Assembly (NCBI GenBank): GCA_025454815.1
Contig: JALONR010000040.1
Location: 1 to 56,301, forward strand
DNA: 56,301 nucleotides
Reading direction: 5' to 3'
Origin: Bacteroidales bacterium
Lineage (GTDB): Bacteria > Bacteroidota > Bacteroidia > Bacteroidales > VadinHA17
The notes under the pieces were generated by a model. It was not told the origin of the DNA. It worked only from the letters and a program-made list of their open reading frames with translations, and ran no database searches. Positions 8,922-19,176 of the stretch are shown here, in pieces. A program made the translations under genes and the position numbers. The first letter of the stretch is position 1. Every line of letters begins with the position of its first letter.

Positions 8922-8953
8922 CCTTCAGATTCGTTTCTTATAAATCTTGTTAA

Positions 8954-10243
<1,290 letters not shown>

Positions 10244-10252
10244 TTATGCTTA

Positions 10253-10282
10253 TTTGTCAGTCACGAAATGTCCTCATATTTG
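10253..10282 (+). promoter_or_regulatory. Candidate Bacteroidota-type promoter for the YeiH-family gene
   Basis: TTTG at 10253-10256 and TATTTG at 10277-10282 are separated by 20 bases, close to the Bacteroidota primary-sigma consensus (TTTG about -33, TAnnTTTG about -7). It lies about 40 bases upstream of the ATG at 10321. The -7 box is imperfect. Confidence 0.35.
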
Positions 10283-10320
10283 CATCCGTCATTGCAGAAA
10301 TTCAATAATCAGGCTTCTGC

Positions 10321-11643
10321 ATGGTTAAAAAACAGATAGTTATGACAGAGAACAAAAAAGCGGGTGCTTTAAGCAAGTTGACAATCGGCCAGGACTGGGC
10401 TTCAGTGGTTACAGGTTTCGTTCTGATTCTTTTTGTTGTGCTAACAGGTTATGCCATTGGCACTCCATCCTTCGGAGGCAAGGCCGGATGGGATGCCAAC
10501 CATGACTTTTCGGGCATGTTTGGTGCCGCATCGCTATGGACATCTGCACTATACACATTCCTGATCTTCGGTCTTACTGCTCTTTTGGGGCTTTTCATGA
10601 GCGGAGACAAACTGAAGAAGTTTATTACCGGATTTGTTGCCATCTTCCTGCTTGTAATCCTGGCTCAGTTTGTTTCGTCTTATGCCGGGTTTAAGAATCT
10701 TGGACTGGAAACAGTCCTGTTCTCCCTTGTAATAGGACTCCTGATCGGAAACTTTGTCAGGCTGCCGGAGTGGCTCCGTTCAGGGGTACAGACCGAACTG
10801 TATGTCAAGATAGGCCTTGTTCTCCTTGGCGCCACCATTCTCTTCAAAGATATTCTCTCAGCCGGATCTTACGGACTGATCCAGGCAGTCATCGTAGTGA
10901 GCGTGGTCTGGTACTTTTCTTTCTGGCTGTCACGCAAGATGAAGGTTGATGATGAATTCTCAACCATGCTTGCAAGCGCAGTGTCAATATGCGGTGTCTC
11001 AGCAGCGATAGCTACAGCAGGAGCCATCAACGGTGACAAAAAGAAACTTTCTTTCATCATCTCCCTCGTACTTATCATTGCTATCCCGATGATGATATTC
11101 CTCCCCATCATTGCCAAATGGATAGGACTCTCAGACATAGTCACCGGTGCATGGCTCGGGGGTACAATTGATACCACAGGAGCTGTTGTTGCTGCCGGAA
11201 CAATTGCAGGGGAGGAAGGCCTCAAATACGCCACCATCGTGAAATTCTCCCAGAACGTCCTTCTGGGTCTGGCAGCCTTCGCCATATCAATATTCTGGGC
11301 ATACCGTAGCAGGGGAGCAAATGAGAAAGGGCAGCATGTGCCGGCAAGAATTATCTGGGACCGCTTCCCGAAGTTTGTCCTGGGCTTTATCCTTGCTTCA
11401 GTGGTATTCTCATTCATCCTCAGTCCCGAGACGGCACAGTCTTCAGGCAAGGTCATCAAGTCATTCAGCACCTTCTGGTTCAACCTTGCATTCATAAGCA
11501 TCGGCCTCGAAACACGGTTTGCTGATTTCAGGCATATGGAGAGCAAAAAGCCCTTCTACAGTTTCCTGATTGCCCAGACCTTCAACATTTTCTTTACACT
11601 GGGCATCTCTTACCTGTTGTTCCAGATTATTGGTCCGAAATAA
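10321..11643 (+). CDS. UPF0324/YeiH-family putative sulfate exporter
   Basis: A 440-residue polytopic membrane protein with about ten hydrophobic segments. The conserved features of the YeiH/UPF0324 family are visible: LVIGLLIGNF near residue 139, LKIGLVLLG-like (YVKIGLVLLGATILF), ASAVSICGVSAAIA (the signature GxxAAxA half-helix), WLGGTIDTTGAVVAAG and KFSQNVLLG. Start at 10321; a second ATG at residue 8 is possible. Members are annotated as putative sulfate exporters, but a substrate is not proven for most. It is followed 10 bases later by a cyclophilin lipoprotein gene, probably co-transcribed by read-through. Confidence 0.86.
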   Translation: MVKKQIVMTENKKAGALSKLTIGQDWASVVTGFVLILFVVLTGYAIGTPSFGGKAGWDANHDFSGMFGAASLWTSALYTFLIFGLTALLGLFMSGDKLKKFITGFVAIFLLVILAQFVSSYAGFKNLGLETVLFSLVIGLLIGNFVRLPEWLRSGVQTELYVKIGLVLLGATILFKDILSAGSYGLIQAVIVVSVVWYFSFWLSRKMKVDDEFSTMLASAVSICGVSAAIATAGAINGDKKKLSFIISLVLIIAIPMMIFLPIIAKWIGLSDIVTGAWLGGTIDTTGAVVAAGTIAGEEGLKYATIVKFSQNVLLGLAAFAISIFWAYRSRGANEKGQHVPARIIWDRFPKFVLGFILASVVFSFILSPETAQSSGKVIKSFSTFWFNLAFISIGLETRFADFRHMESKKPFYSFLIAQTFNIFFTLGISYLLFQIIGPK

Positions 11644-11653
11644 CAGAAACTCC

Positions 11654-12229
11654 ATGCGGATCACACTACCCGGATTGCTCACGGCTGCAATGCTCCTGAT
11701 AACATCCTGCGGTAACAGGGAGCAGATTGTCATATACACGGAGCTTGGCGATATACAGGTTACGCTGGATCTTAAGAATGCCCCTGCCACCTCAGCCAAT
11801 TTCCTGAGGTATGCTGACGCCCGTCTCTTTGACAGCACCTGCTTCTACCGGGTTGTGAGACCCGACAATCAACCGAAGGACTCTGTCCGCATAGAGGTCA
11901 TCCAGGGTGGACGTTATGAGGAGGAAGAGACAGGAGGGTTTCCTCCCATAGCACATGAGACGACAGAACAGACCGGAATCCGGCATCTTAACGGGGTTAT
12001 CTCAATGGCAAGATGGACTCCCGGCACTGCTACCTCTGAATTCTTCATATGTGTGGGCGATCAGCCTGAACTTGATTTCGAAGGAAAGAGAAATCCTGAC
12101 GGACAGGGATTTGCAGCCTTTGGCAGGGTTACCCGCGGGATGGATGTAGTCAGGAAAATTCATTCCATAGAAGCCCCGGGACAGTACCTTGAAAAGCCTG
12201 TGGTAATCTACAGCATTACCCGGAAATAA
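11654..12229 (+). CDS. Cyclophilin-type peptidyl-prolyl isomerase lipoprotein
   Basis: 191 residues from the ATG at 11654, 10 bases after the transporter stop; a longer frame reaching back into that gene is unlikely. The N-terminus is a lipoprotein signal (MRITLPGLLTAAMLLITSC). The rest is a cyclophilin domain: ELGDIQVTLD, APATSANFLRY, FYRVVR (catalytic Arg region), IQGG, NGVISMAR, SEFFICVGDQ and FGRVTRGMDVV. The domain isomerises Xaa-Pro bonds in exported proteins; the lipid anchor would hold it at the periplasmic face of a membrane. About 40 residues of the family's usual C-terminal half are present in full, so it appears intact. Confidence 0.9.
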   Translation: MRITLPGLLTAAMLLITSCGNREQIVIYTELGDIQVTLDLKNAPATSANFLRYADARLFDSTCFYRVVRPDNQPKDSVRIEVIQGGRYEEEETGGFPPIAHETTEQTGIRHLNGVISMARWTPGTATSEFFICVGDQPELDFEGKRNPDGQGFAAFGRVTRGMDVVRKIHSIEAPGQYLEKPVVIYSITRK

Positions 12230-12343
12230 CAGTTATTCAGAGCATTCCATAGAGATTGCTTAGATACAAACATTACTTCTCACTATCTCCTGCAGCTGCT
12301 GGTACTTCAACGGTGCATCCCGAAACCATGCTGTCAGCATTGT

Positions 12344-13021
12344 CTACATATCCATTGTAACAGCCTTCCTGTCTACACCGACCCGCGACAGGATCTCTGT
12401 CATTGACTCCATCATGGAAGGAGGGCCACAGAGGTAGAAGTTCGTATTGAAATCGTCAATCTGTTCTCTCAGGATTTCTTCACTGATATGCCCGAAGCCA
12501 TACCCCTCCACTTTTTCCCTCGAAAGTATGCTGATGAAAGCTTCGCCCAGCATCCCGGAAAGTTCATCCCCGAGGATAATGTCAGCCCTGGTTTTGTTGG
12601 CAAAAATGAGTTTGTTACCGGGAATTTCATTCCGCCTGTGCAGATCCCTGAAGATAGCAAGAAAAGGTGTAATCCCGGCGCCGCCGGCAATGAATACCCC
12701 TTTTCCTTTGTATGTGATTGCCCCCCAGGGGTTACCAATGACCAGCTCATCCCCGGGAACCAGCCGGTCAAGCTCCATGGTAAGACCGTTGTGTCCGGGG
12801 TATATCTTTATTGTAAACTCAAGATACGGATCCTCATTTAAACCTGTAAATGTGAAGGACCTCCTTTTTTTTCTGATCTCCGCAGAATTTATGGCTACGC
12901 CGGTTGCCTGGCCGGGAGTGTAAGTATATCCGGCCGGCTTCTCAACACGGAACCTCTTAACATCATGGGTGATCCGCTCAATATGCTGTATTTTAACAAT
13001 ATATTCTGTCATCTTATTCAT
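12344..13021 (-). CDS. FAD-binding oxidoreductase (ferredoxin/flavodoxin-reductase fold)
   Basis: About 225 residues from the ATG at 13021; ATGs at 13012 and 13039 are alternatives. The N-terminal FAD domain carries YTPGQATGV and KKRRSFTFTG (the RxxS flavin-binding motif). The NAD(P) domain follows with FIAGGAGITPFLAIFRD and ends with YLCGPPSMMESM, the conserved CGPP near the C-terminus. There is no fused ferredoxin domain, so it would pass electrons between NAD(P)H and a separate carrier. Diverges from the acyl-CoA ligase gene. The physiological partner is not evident from neighbours. Confidence 0.85.
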   Translation of the reverse strand: MNKMTEYIVKIQHIERITHDVKRFRVEKPAGYTYTPGQATGVAINSAEIRKKRRSFTFTGLNEDPYLEFTIKIYPGHNGLTMELDRLVPGDELVIGNPWGAITYKGKGVFIAGGAGITPFLAIFRDLHRRNEIPGNKLIFANKTRADIILGDELSGMLGEAFISILSREKVEGYGFGHISEEILREQIDDFNTNFYLCGPPSMMESMTEILSRVGVDRKAVTMDM

Positions 13022-13165
13022 TTTCTGCCAAACTAACAAGTAACAGACTGTTTTGGTTGACAGGTTCTGCTGCCATCTGCCGGGGCTTCTGCTGAAAATA
13101 TTGACTTTGACGATTCCCGGGTGTAACTTTGAAAGATAAGGAAAATTAACTTAAAACCAGCAGGG

Positions 13166-15079
13166 GTGAAAACAATTATTGAGCTACTTGAGAACAGCGC
13201 CTTAAAGTATGGTAATAATCCTTACCTCCTCGAAAAGAAAACTGACCATTATGAGGCAATTAACTTTAAGGAAACCAAGGAACTGGCCTACGCAACAGCA
13301 GCCGGGATGATCGCATTGGGCCTGGGAAAGGGAGACCGGGTCGCCCTTCTGTCCGAATCACGCACTGACTGGGTGCTGAGTGAACTGGGCATCCTTCATG
13401 CAGGGGCAATATGCGTACCCCTTTCCATATTGCTTAAGGAAGGGGCAGACCTAAAATTCAGGATTGACCACTCCGGCTCCAGATGGATAATCGTCTCAGC
13501 CCTCCAGTATGATAAGATCAAAGCCATCAGGAAGGATCTGTCCGGTCTTGAAAAAATCATTCTTCTTGATCCAAGGGAGAACTATGATGAGGATGAGATC
13601 TTCATAGGAAGAGTCAGAAATTCTGGCGGGGAATACCTGAAAAACAACCAGGAAGAATTCATGGAAAGGATAAGGTCAGTTGGTCCGGATGACTATGCGA
13701 ACATAAGCTACACCTCCGGCACCACGGCTGACCCGAAGGCTATAATCCTTTCACACAGGAATTATACTGCCAATATTGAACAGACCCTGACGCTGATGGA
13801 TGTGCCCGAATGGTGGACTACCCTCCTGATCCTTCCGTGGGACCACTCCTTCGCTCATACGGTAGGGATCTACATAATGATGGCTACAGGTGCAAGCCTG
13901 GCAGCAGTCCAGTCAGGCAAATCCTACCTGGACTCAATTAAACATATACCTGAAAACATCAGGGAAATAAAACCTGTGTTTCTTCTGAGCGCACCGGCAC
14001 TTGCAAAAAACTTCAGGAAAGGGATTGAAAAGAGCATAAAGGAGAAGGGGCCGCTGATCGAAAAGTTATTCAGGCACGCACTGAAGGTTGCATATGCCTA
14101 TAATGGCATTGGCTGGGATAAAGGCAAAGGATTCAGGATATTTCTTAAGCCGTTGTACAGCCTTTATGACATCATCCTTTTCAAAAAGATAAGGGCCGGA
14201 TTTGGCGGCCGGCTGAAGTTCTTTTTCGGCGGTGCAGCCCTGCTGGATATTGAACTTCAGAAGTTCTTTTCGGCTATCGGGATTCCCATGCTTCAGGGTT
14301 ACGGGCTCTCGGAAGCTTCCCCGGTGATTTCAGGGAATGTGGAAAAAAGATACAAGCTCGGGTCATCAGGCGTGGTTGTCAAATACCTTGACCTGAGGAT
14401 CTGTGATGAGGATGGTCGGGACCTTCCTCCCGGGCAGAAGGGGGAAATAGTAATCAGGGGAGAAAACGTCATGAAGGGGTACTGGAAAAACGAGAGAGCC
14501 ACCCGCGAGGCGCTGCGTGACGGCTGGCTGTACACCGGGGATATGGGCTACCTGGATAAGGACGGATTTCTCTATGTCCTTGGAAGGTTCAAAAGCCTCC
14601 TGATCTCTGATGACGGTGAAAAATACAGTCCCGAGGGAATTGAGGAAACTATTACTGACAGGTCTCCCTTCATCGATCAGATGATGCTCTACAATAACCA
14701 GAACAAGTATACAACAGCACTCCTTGTCCCTAACGGTGATGCATTGGCCCGTTGGGCGAAGAGCAAAAACATTGACATTGCTGGTTCACAGGGCCTTGAA
14801 CAGGTGCTTGTTGAGCTTGATTCGGTCATAGGCCAGTACAGGACCGGTGGTCAGTATGATGACCTCTTCCCACCAAGATGGCTGCCGGCAGCAGTCGGTA
14901 TACTGGGGGAACCGTTCAATGCCGAGAACAAGCTACTGAACAGTCTCGGGAAAATGGTGAGAGCCAAGATAGTGGAAAGGTACAGCGAAAGGATTAATTA
15001 CCTGTACTCTGCAGAGGCCAAGAATATTGTAAACCCGGAAAACCTGGCTGCCATAAGGAAGGTCCTGGGGGTTAAATAA
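13166..15079 (+). CDS. AMP-forming long-chain acyl-CoA synthetase
   Basis: A 637-residue adenylate-forming enzyme with a GTG start. Motifs in order: the P-loop YTSGTTADPKAIILSH near residue 186 (the family's usual Gly before PK is Ala here), LPWDHSFAH, FGGAALLDIELQKFF, GYGLSEASPV (A5 region), GDMGYLDKDGFLYVLGRFK (ATP-ribose Asp and hinge), and a C-terminal ENKLLNSLGKMVR holding the catalytic-Lys region. Such enzymes activate fatty acids to acyl-CoA through acyl-AMP for degradation or lipid synthesis. Its nearby location to the serine palmitoyltransferase gene (about 3 kb) is suggestive but they are in different transcription units. Confidence 0.88.
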   Translation: MKTIIELLENSALKYGNNPYLLEKKTDHYEAINFKETKELAYATAAGMIALGLGKGDRVALLSESRTDWVLSELGILHAGAICVPLSILLKEGADLKFRIDHSGSRWIIVSALQYDKIKAIRKDLSGLEKIILLDPRENYDEDEIFIGRVRNSGGEYLKNNQEEFMERIRSVGPDDYANISYTSGTTADPKAIILSHRNYTANIEQTLTLMDVPEWWTTLLILPWDHSFAHTVGIYIMMATGASLAAVQSGKSYLDSIKHIPENIREIKPVFLLSAPALAKNFRKGIEKSIKEKGPLIEKLFRHALKVAYAYNGIGWDKGKGFRIFLKPLYSLYDIILFKKIRAGFGGRLKFFFGGAALLDIELQKFFSAIGIPMLQGYGLSEASPVISGNVEKRYKLGSSGVVVKYLDLRICDEDGRDLPPGQKGEIVIRGENVMKGYWKNERATREALRDGWLYTGDMGYLDKDGFLYVLGRFKSLLISDDGEKYSPEGIEETITDRSPFIDQMMLYNNQNKYTTALLVPNGDALARWAKSKNIDIAGSQGLEQVLVELDSVIGQYRTGGQYDDLFPPRWLPAAVGILGEPFNAENKLLNSLGKMVRAKIVERYSERINYLYSAEAKNIVNPENLAAIRKVLGVK

Positions 15080-15147
15080 ACCGGACCGAAAGAATTGTTT
15101 TCACTATTTTTTTGTAATTTGTTACTGACTATTTCAATCTGCCTGAG

Positions 15148-16560
15148 ATGAATAAAGTAATACCGATACTTTTTTTAGGTGCTGTTGTAATAACAGCTTT
15201 CTGGTTCCTGATCGCCGGGAAAAACAGCAATCAGCTATCGGAAGAGTCGGCGGCTGCAAATTATCTGAAATACTGTTCCGGGTGCCACGGTGCAAAACTT
15301 GAAAAATTTGCCGAAAAGGAATGGATGGATGAAGAAGGTATCACCTCGGTATTCAAGAGCATAAAAAACGGACTTGAAAACCTTGGGATGCCGGCATTTG
15401 AAAAAACTTTTACTGACAGTGAGATTGAAGCCCTGGCAACCTATGTAAAGAAGGGTATCCCGGCTGACAGGAGCCTGCTTGAACCCGCTCTTACCTATGG
15501 CGCCATAGTGGAATCCGAAGTCCAGAAATTTACTGTTGATACAGTTGTTAGCGGACTTAAGGTTCCCTGGGGCATGGCTTTCCTTCCCAACGGCGATATG
15601 CTGATTTCAGAGCGGTCCGGATCACTGCATATCTTTTCCGGTGGAAAACTGTCTGAACCGGTTGAGGGAGTACCGGAGGTGATGGCCATCGGCCAGGGAG
15701 GACTGCTGGATATCTGCTTTCACCCTGACTACGAAAAGAACGGATGGATCTATTTCTCTTACTCTTACCGGGCTCCAGTAGCCGGAAGGCCTTCAGGCAA
15801 TACTGCCATCATGCGGGCACGGTTGAAAGGGAACAGGCTCGAAGACCAGGAAATCATCTTCAGGGGAGAGCCGGCCACTGACCGGAACTATCACTTCGGG
15901 TCCAAAATCGCCTTTGACGGTAAAGGTCATATCTTCTTCGGCATCGGCGACCGGGGACAGCATTTTGACTTTCCTCAGAAGCTTGACAACCATAATGGCA
16001 AGATCCACAGGCTCAATGATGACGGTTCCATCCCCGCTGACAACCCGTTTGTCAGTACGCCCGGGGCATTGCCTTCGATCTACAGCTATGGCCACCGCAA
16101 TCCGCAGGGTACCTGCATCGACCCCCTCACCGGTGAGGTTTGGGTTTCAGAACACGGCCCCCGCGGCGGCGATGAACTGAATCTCATCAAACCCGGACTG
16201 AATTACGGATGGCCCGTCATTTCCTATGGTATTAATTACGACGGTACCATCCTTACTTCTCTGACAGAGAAGGAAGGGATGGAACAGCCGGTTTTCTACT
16301 GGACACCCTCGATAGGGCCATGCGGCATGACATTCGTGACCGGAGACCGTTACCCGAACTGGAAAAACAATATATTCCTGGGCTCGCTCCCGCTTAAACA
16401 TCTGGAAAGGGTGGTACTGAAGGACAATACCGTGCTGCACCGTGAACAGCTTCTCGAGGGAATCGGCCGTGTAAGAAACGTGGTGATGGGTCCTGACGGG
16501 TACATATACTTCGCCATTGAAACACCGGGAATGATACTGCGGCTGATGCCGGTGGATTGA
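15148..16560 (+). CDS. Cytochrome c - PQQ-dependent sugar dehydrogenase fusion
   Basis: 470 residues. An N-terminal hydrophobic segment (residues 4-23) serves as membrane anchor or signal. A small cytochrome c domain follows: haem motif CSGCH near residue 46 and a likely axial Met in NLGMPAFE, with helix FTDSEIEALATYV. From about residue 130 a six-bladed beta-propeller of the soluble aldose/glucose dehydrogenase family begins. It has VPWGMAFLPNGDMLISERSG, GQGGLLDICFHPDY, HFGSKIAFDGKGHIFFGIGD, YGHRNPQG, EHGPRGGDELNLI and NYGWPVISYG. Such enzymes oxidise sugar aldehydes with PQQ; the attached haem would receive the electrons. No PQQ synthesis genes are in the window. Confidence 0.88.
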   Translation: MNKVIPILFLGAVVITAFWFLIAGKNSNQLSEESAAANYLKYCSGCHGAKLEKFAEKEWMDEEGITSVFKSIKNGLENLGMPAFEKTFTDSEIEALATYVKKGIPADRSLLEPALTYGAIVESEVQKFTVDTVVSGLKVPWGMAFLPNGDMLISERSGSLHIFSGGKLSEPVEGVPEVMAIGQGGLLDICFHPDYEKNGWIYFSYSYRAPVAGRPSGNTAIMRARLKGNRLEDQEIIFRGEPATDRNYHFGSKIAFDGKGHIFFGIGDRGQHFDFPQKLDNHNGKIHRLNDDGSIPADNPFVSTPGALPSIYSYGHRNPQGTCIDPLTGEVWVSEHGPRGGDELNLIKPGLNYGWPVISYGINYDGTILTSLTEKEGMEQPVFYWTPSIGPCGMTFVTGDRYPNWKNNIFLGSLPLKHLERVVLKDNTVLHREQLLEGIGRVRNVVMGPDGYIYFAIETPGMILRLMPVD

Positions 16561-16622
16561 GAGACAAATGCAGCATTTTCCTTAATCACATGTCTTTAAG
16601 TAAAATACAAAAAACCTGAGTC

Positions 16623-17849
16623 ATGGAAAAGAGTTTTGGCAAGACCAGCCTTCCTCACGCGCTTCTGATCGTAATGATGCTGTCAGCAATCATTTCAACC
16701 AAATCCTGGTCACAGCAACCTCCTGAATCAGTCAATCCGACACTGGATGATTTCTTTACAACACTGATGGATAAATATAAATTCGTAGGGATAGGGGCAT
16801 GCCTCATAAAAGATAACGATATCGTCTGGAGAGGCAATTATGGTTATGCAAACATGGAGACAGGGAAGATGATAAATGATGAAAGCATCTTTCAGCTCTC
16901 ATCAATATCCAAAACTGTAACAGCATTTGCGCTCCTGAAACTTTTTGATGAAGGAAAGCTTGACATCGACGAGAGCATTGACAAGCATCTTCAATTCAAA
17001 TTCAGAAACCCGTACTTTCCCGATAAGGAGATCACATTCAGGATGCTGCTCAATCATACATCAGGGCTGGCTGATGTAACCTCAACCGGTCTGGTCGTGC
17101 CGGCAAAGGTGGGCAGACCACAAAGCTCAAGGGGCGATTCCGATATGACTCTCGAGGAATATATAACACAATTGTGTATACCCGGTGGCCGGTATTATTC
17201 AGAAGAATATTTCAAGAATACGGAACCGGGAACATCCTATAACTATTCAAATATCGGATATGCACTTCTGGGGTACCTGGTTCAGAGAATTTCGGGAGAG
17301 GATTTCTCGGCATTCTGCCGGAAGAATATCTTCGACCCCCTCGGGATGCATGACACCGGCTGGCACCTCCGTGACCTTGACACCAGCAGGGTGATATTCA
17401 GCTACAGCTTCTCCCCTGAGGATACCGTACCCGTTTACAGGAAAACTTACCATTTCGGCGAACCAGGTTACCCGGCCGGGATGGTCAGAACCACCATGGA
17501 CGACTTTTCCAGGTTCCTTATCATGATAATGAATCATGGCAGGCATGGTGACGTTCAGTTGCTTAAACCATCAACAATTGATCTCATGCTGAGCCCACAG
17601 AATATTCCGAACATGTCATCAAGGTCATTCAAACTGATTGACAAGAGCCTCTGCTGGCTGATGATCGAGACCAACGGGTCTCAATATTACGAGATGAACG
17701 GTTTCTCAGGAAGTATATTCACCGATGCTCTCTTTTCACCAGAAAAAGGGACCGGAATGATCTATTACTTTTCAGGCATCAACATGAAAAACATGGTGGC
17801 CGTTCCCGAGATAGTCAATGCCCTTGATGAAGCATTGAAGGAATATTAA
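16623..17849 (+). CDS. Secreted class C beta-lactamase-fold serine hydrolase
   Basis: 408 residues with an N-terminal signal peptide (about residues 1-30). The SxxK nucleophile motif is in LSSISKTVTAF near residue 95, the second motif is YNYSNIGYALLG (YSN) near 205, and FRMLLNHTSGL, typical of the family, is near 140. These features place it in the penicillin-binding-protein-like serine hydrolase family (PF00144). Members include esterases, D-aminopeptidases and peptidases; true beta-lactam activity cannot be inferred. A third KTG-like motif is not obvious to me. The downstream gene is convergent. Confidence 0.87.
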   Translation: MEKSFGKTSLPHALLIVMMLSAIISTKSWSQQPPESVNPTLDDFFTTLMDKYKFVGIGACLIKDNDIVWRGNYGYANMETGKMINDESIFQLSSISKTVTAFALLKLFDEGKLDIDESIDKHLQFKFRNPYFPDKEITFRMLLNHTSGLADVTSTGLVVPAKVGRPQSSRGDSDMTLEEYITQLCIPGGRYYSEEYFKNTEPGTSYNYSNIGYALLGYLVQRISGEDFSAFCRKNIFDPLGMHDTGWHLRDLDTSRVIFSYSFSPEDTVPVYRKTYHFGEPGYPAGMVRTTMDDFSRFLIMIMNHGRHGDVQLLKPSTIDLMLSPQNIPNMSSRSFKLIDKSLCWLMIETNGSQYYEMNGFSGSIFTDALFSPEKGTGMIYYFSGINMKNMVAVPEIVNALDEALKEY

Positions 17850-17909
17850 TAAGCTCCTGAAAAACTGAAGGAAGGTATTCAAACCCCACCTGGTCCTGAA
17901 GGAACCTGT

Positions 17910-18305
17910 TCAGGTACCTGATGCACGGAAGATCTTCCAGCCCAGCCATGTATTAACAATTCCGATCAGAAAGAAGAGCGGCTGCAGAACACTTGAGAGC
18001 GAGATCCACCATATCTGGATCACTATCCAGAGGGCGAGTGTCACCCCCAATATGAGACCTGCATGACCGGCATATCTGTTCCTGAAGAATGAGAAAATTG
18101 CCGCTCCAAGGTTGGCAAGACCATTGACAATCAGCAGGAACAGACCGGGAAGCAGAAATGAATCAAGTGGAGAATTGGCAAGTAATTCAGGTGATGCTCC
18201 CATCACTCTGCCGGTTGTGTCTGAGAGATAACCAATACCGGCAGGAATGGCACCAATGGCTGTGACTGCCTGAAGAGAGCCAAGAATTAAATAATACTTT
18301 TTCAT
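17910..18305 (-). CDS. Small integral membrane protein, function unknown
   Basis: 131 residues with four hydrophobic segments: about 5-28, 47-70, 83-103 and 106-125. It carries the short polar linker FFRNRYAGHAG between helices two and three and ends in a basic tail (WKIFRASGT). I do not recognise a family. The stretch upstream of it, shared with the Gre-like gene, contains an inverted repeat that could regulate one or both. Confidence 0.65.
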   Translation of the reverse strand: MKKYYLILGSLQAVTAIGAIPAGIGYLSDTTGRVMGASPELLANSPLDSFLLPGLFLLIVNGLANLGAAIFSFFRNRYAGHAGLILGVTLALWIVIQIWWISLSSVLQPLFFLIGIVNTWLGWKIFRASGT

Positions 18306-18357
18306 TTCCCTGATGAAGACGATTTATTTGGGTCTAAAAGTAGAAAAATATAAGAGG

Positions 18358-18379
18358 CAGGTCAGTGCAACTTGACCTG
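18358..18379. promoter_or_regulatory. Inverted repeat in a divergent promoter region
   Basis: CAGGTCA and TGACCTG form a perfect 7-bp inverted repeat with an 8-base spacer, between the divergent small membrane protein and Gre-like genes. There is no T-run on the plus side, so an operator is more likely than a terminator. Confidence 0.35.
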
Positions 18380-18504
18380 TCATTGTTGTAAAACATAAAG
18401 AAATAACCTGAAGACAGACTTACCCGATTAGTATCCCAAATGACAGTCCGGTTTGGCATGACTTCATTCTTTTATTTAATTTTAAAGGTTGAAAGCACAA
18501 TGAT

Positions 18505-19008
18505 ATGAGCAGAGGATTTGTCAGGGAAGGTGATCAGGAAGAGGTGCCGATGGTGCCGCAGAGGGCCTATCTGCCCGATGGTGTGCCAAACTTCGTCACC
18601 GGTAACGGACTGGAGCAGTTGCTGGCCGAGAAGGAGGCGCTGATCTCAGAAAGGGAGAACCTGGAGATTTCAAATGAGAATGAAAAACGGATTGCCCTGA
18701 ACTTTATCAATGCAAAGCTGCAACTGCTTAACAGCAGAATTTCCGATGCCAGGGTCGTTGATCCCAAAAGCCAGCCGCAGGATGAGGTGACTTTCGGCGC
18801 AACGGTAACCCTGAAAAACATGGCGTCAGGCATGATCCAGGCATTTCAGATAGTAGGAGTTGACGAAGCTGACATTTCCAGGGGAAAATTGTCATTTATC
18901 TCCCCCATCGCAAAAGCATTGCTGAATCATAAAAAAGGGATGAAGATTTCCATCAGGAGAGACAGGGAAGAGATCATCTTCGAAATTCTCGAAGTGTCAT
19001 ATGTCTGA
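18505..19008 (+). CDS. GreA/GreB-like transcript-cleavage factor family protein
   Basis: 167 residues. The N-terminal half is a coiled coil (about residues 37-87, LLAEKEALISERENLEI onward). The C-terminal half has the Gre FKBP-like domain: VTFGATVTLKN near residue 95, FQIVGVDEADISRGKLSFISPIAKALL and GMKISI. Gre factors insert the coiled coil in the RNA polymerase secondary channel and stimulate cleavage of backtracked RNA using acidic residues at the tip. Here the usual DLSENAEY tip sequence is replaced by an ISNENEKRIA segment, so cleavage activity is uncertain. It may be a Gre-family paralog (as Rnk or other Gfh-like proteins are) with an altered role. Confidence 0.78.
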   Translation: MSRGFVREGDQEEVPMVPQRAYLPDGVPNFVTGNGLEQLLAEKEALISERENLEISNENEKRIALNFINAKLQLLNSRISDARVVDPKSQPQDEVTFGATVTLKNMASGMIQAFQIVGVDEADISRGKLSFISPIAKALLNHKKGMKISIRRDREEIIFEILEVSYV

Positions 19009-19176
19009 GGGATGTAACCCGGGCGACAGGCAACACCAGGCCCCGGACCAGAAACCGTGAATGACAATACAACCAATGTTATCCTGCCAGGCTTCGAGAT
19101 TCAACTGTAGCAATAGACTCCATCTCATTAAGATTACTGGAAAAAATTCTAGCTTTGCGTGAATCATTTCACGGCC

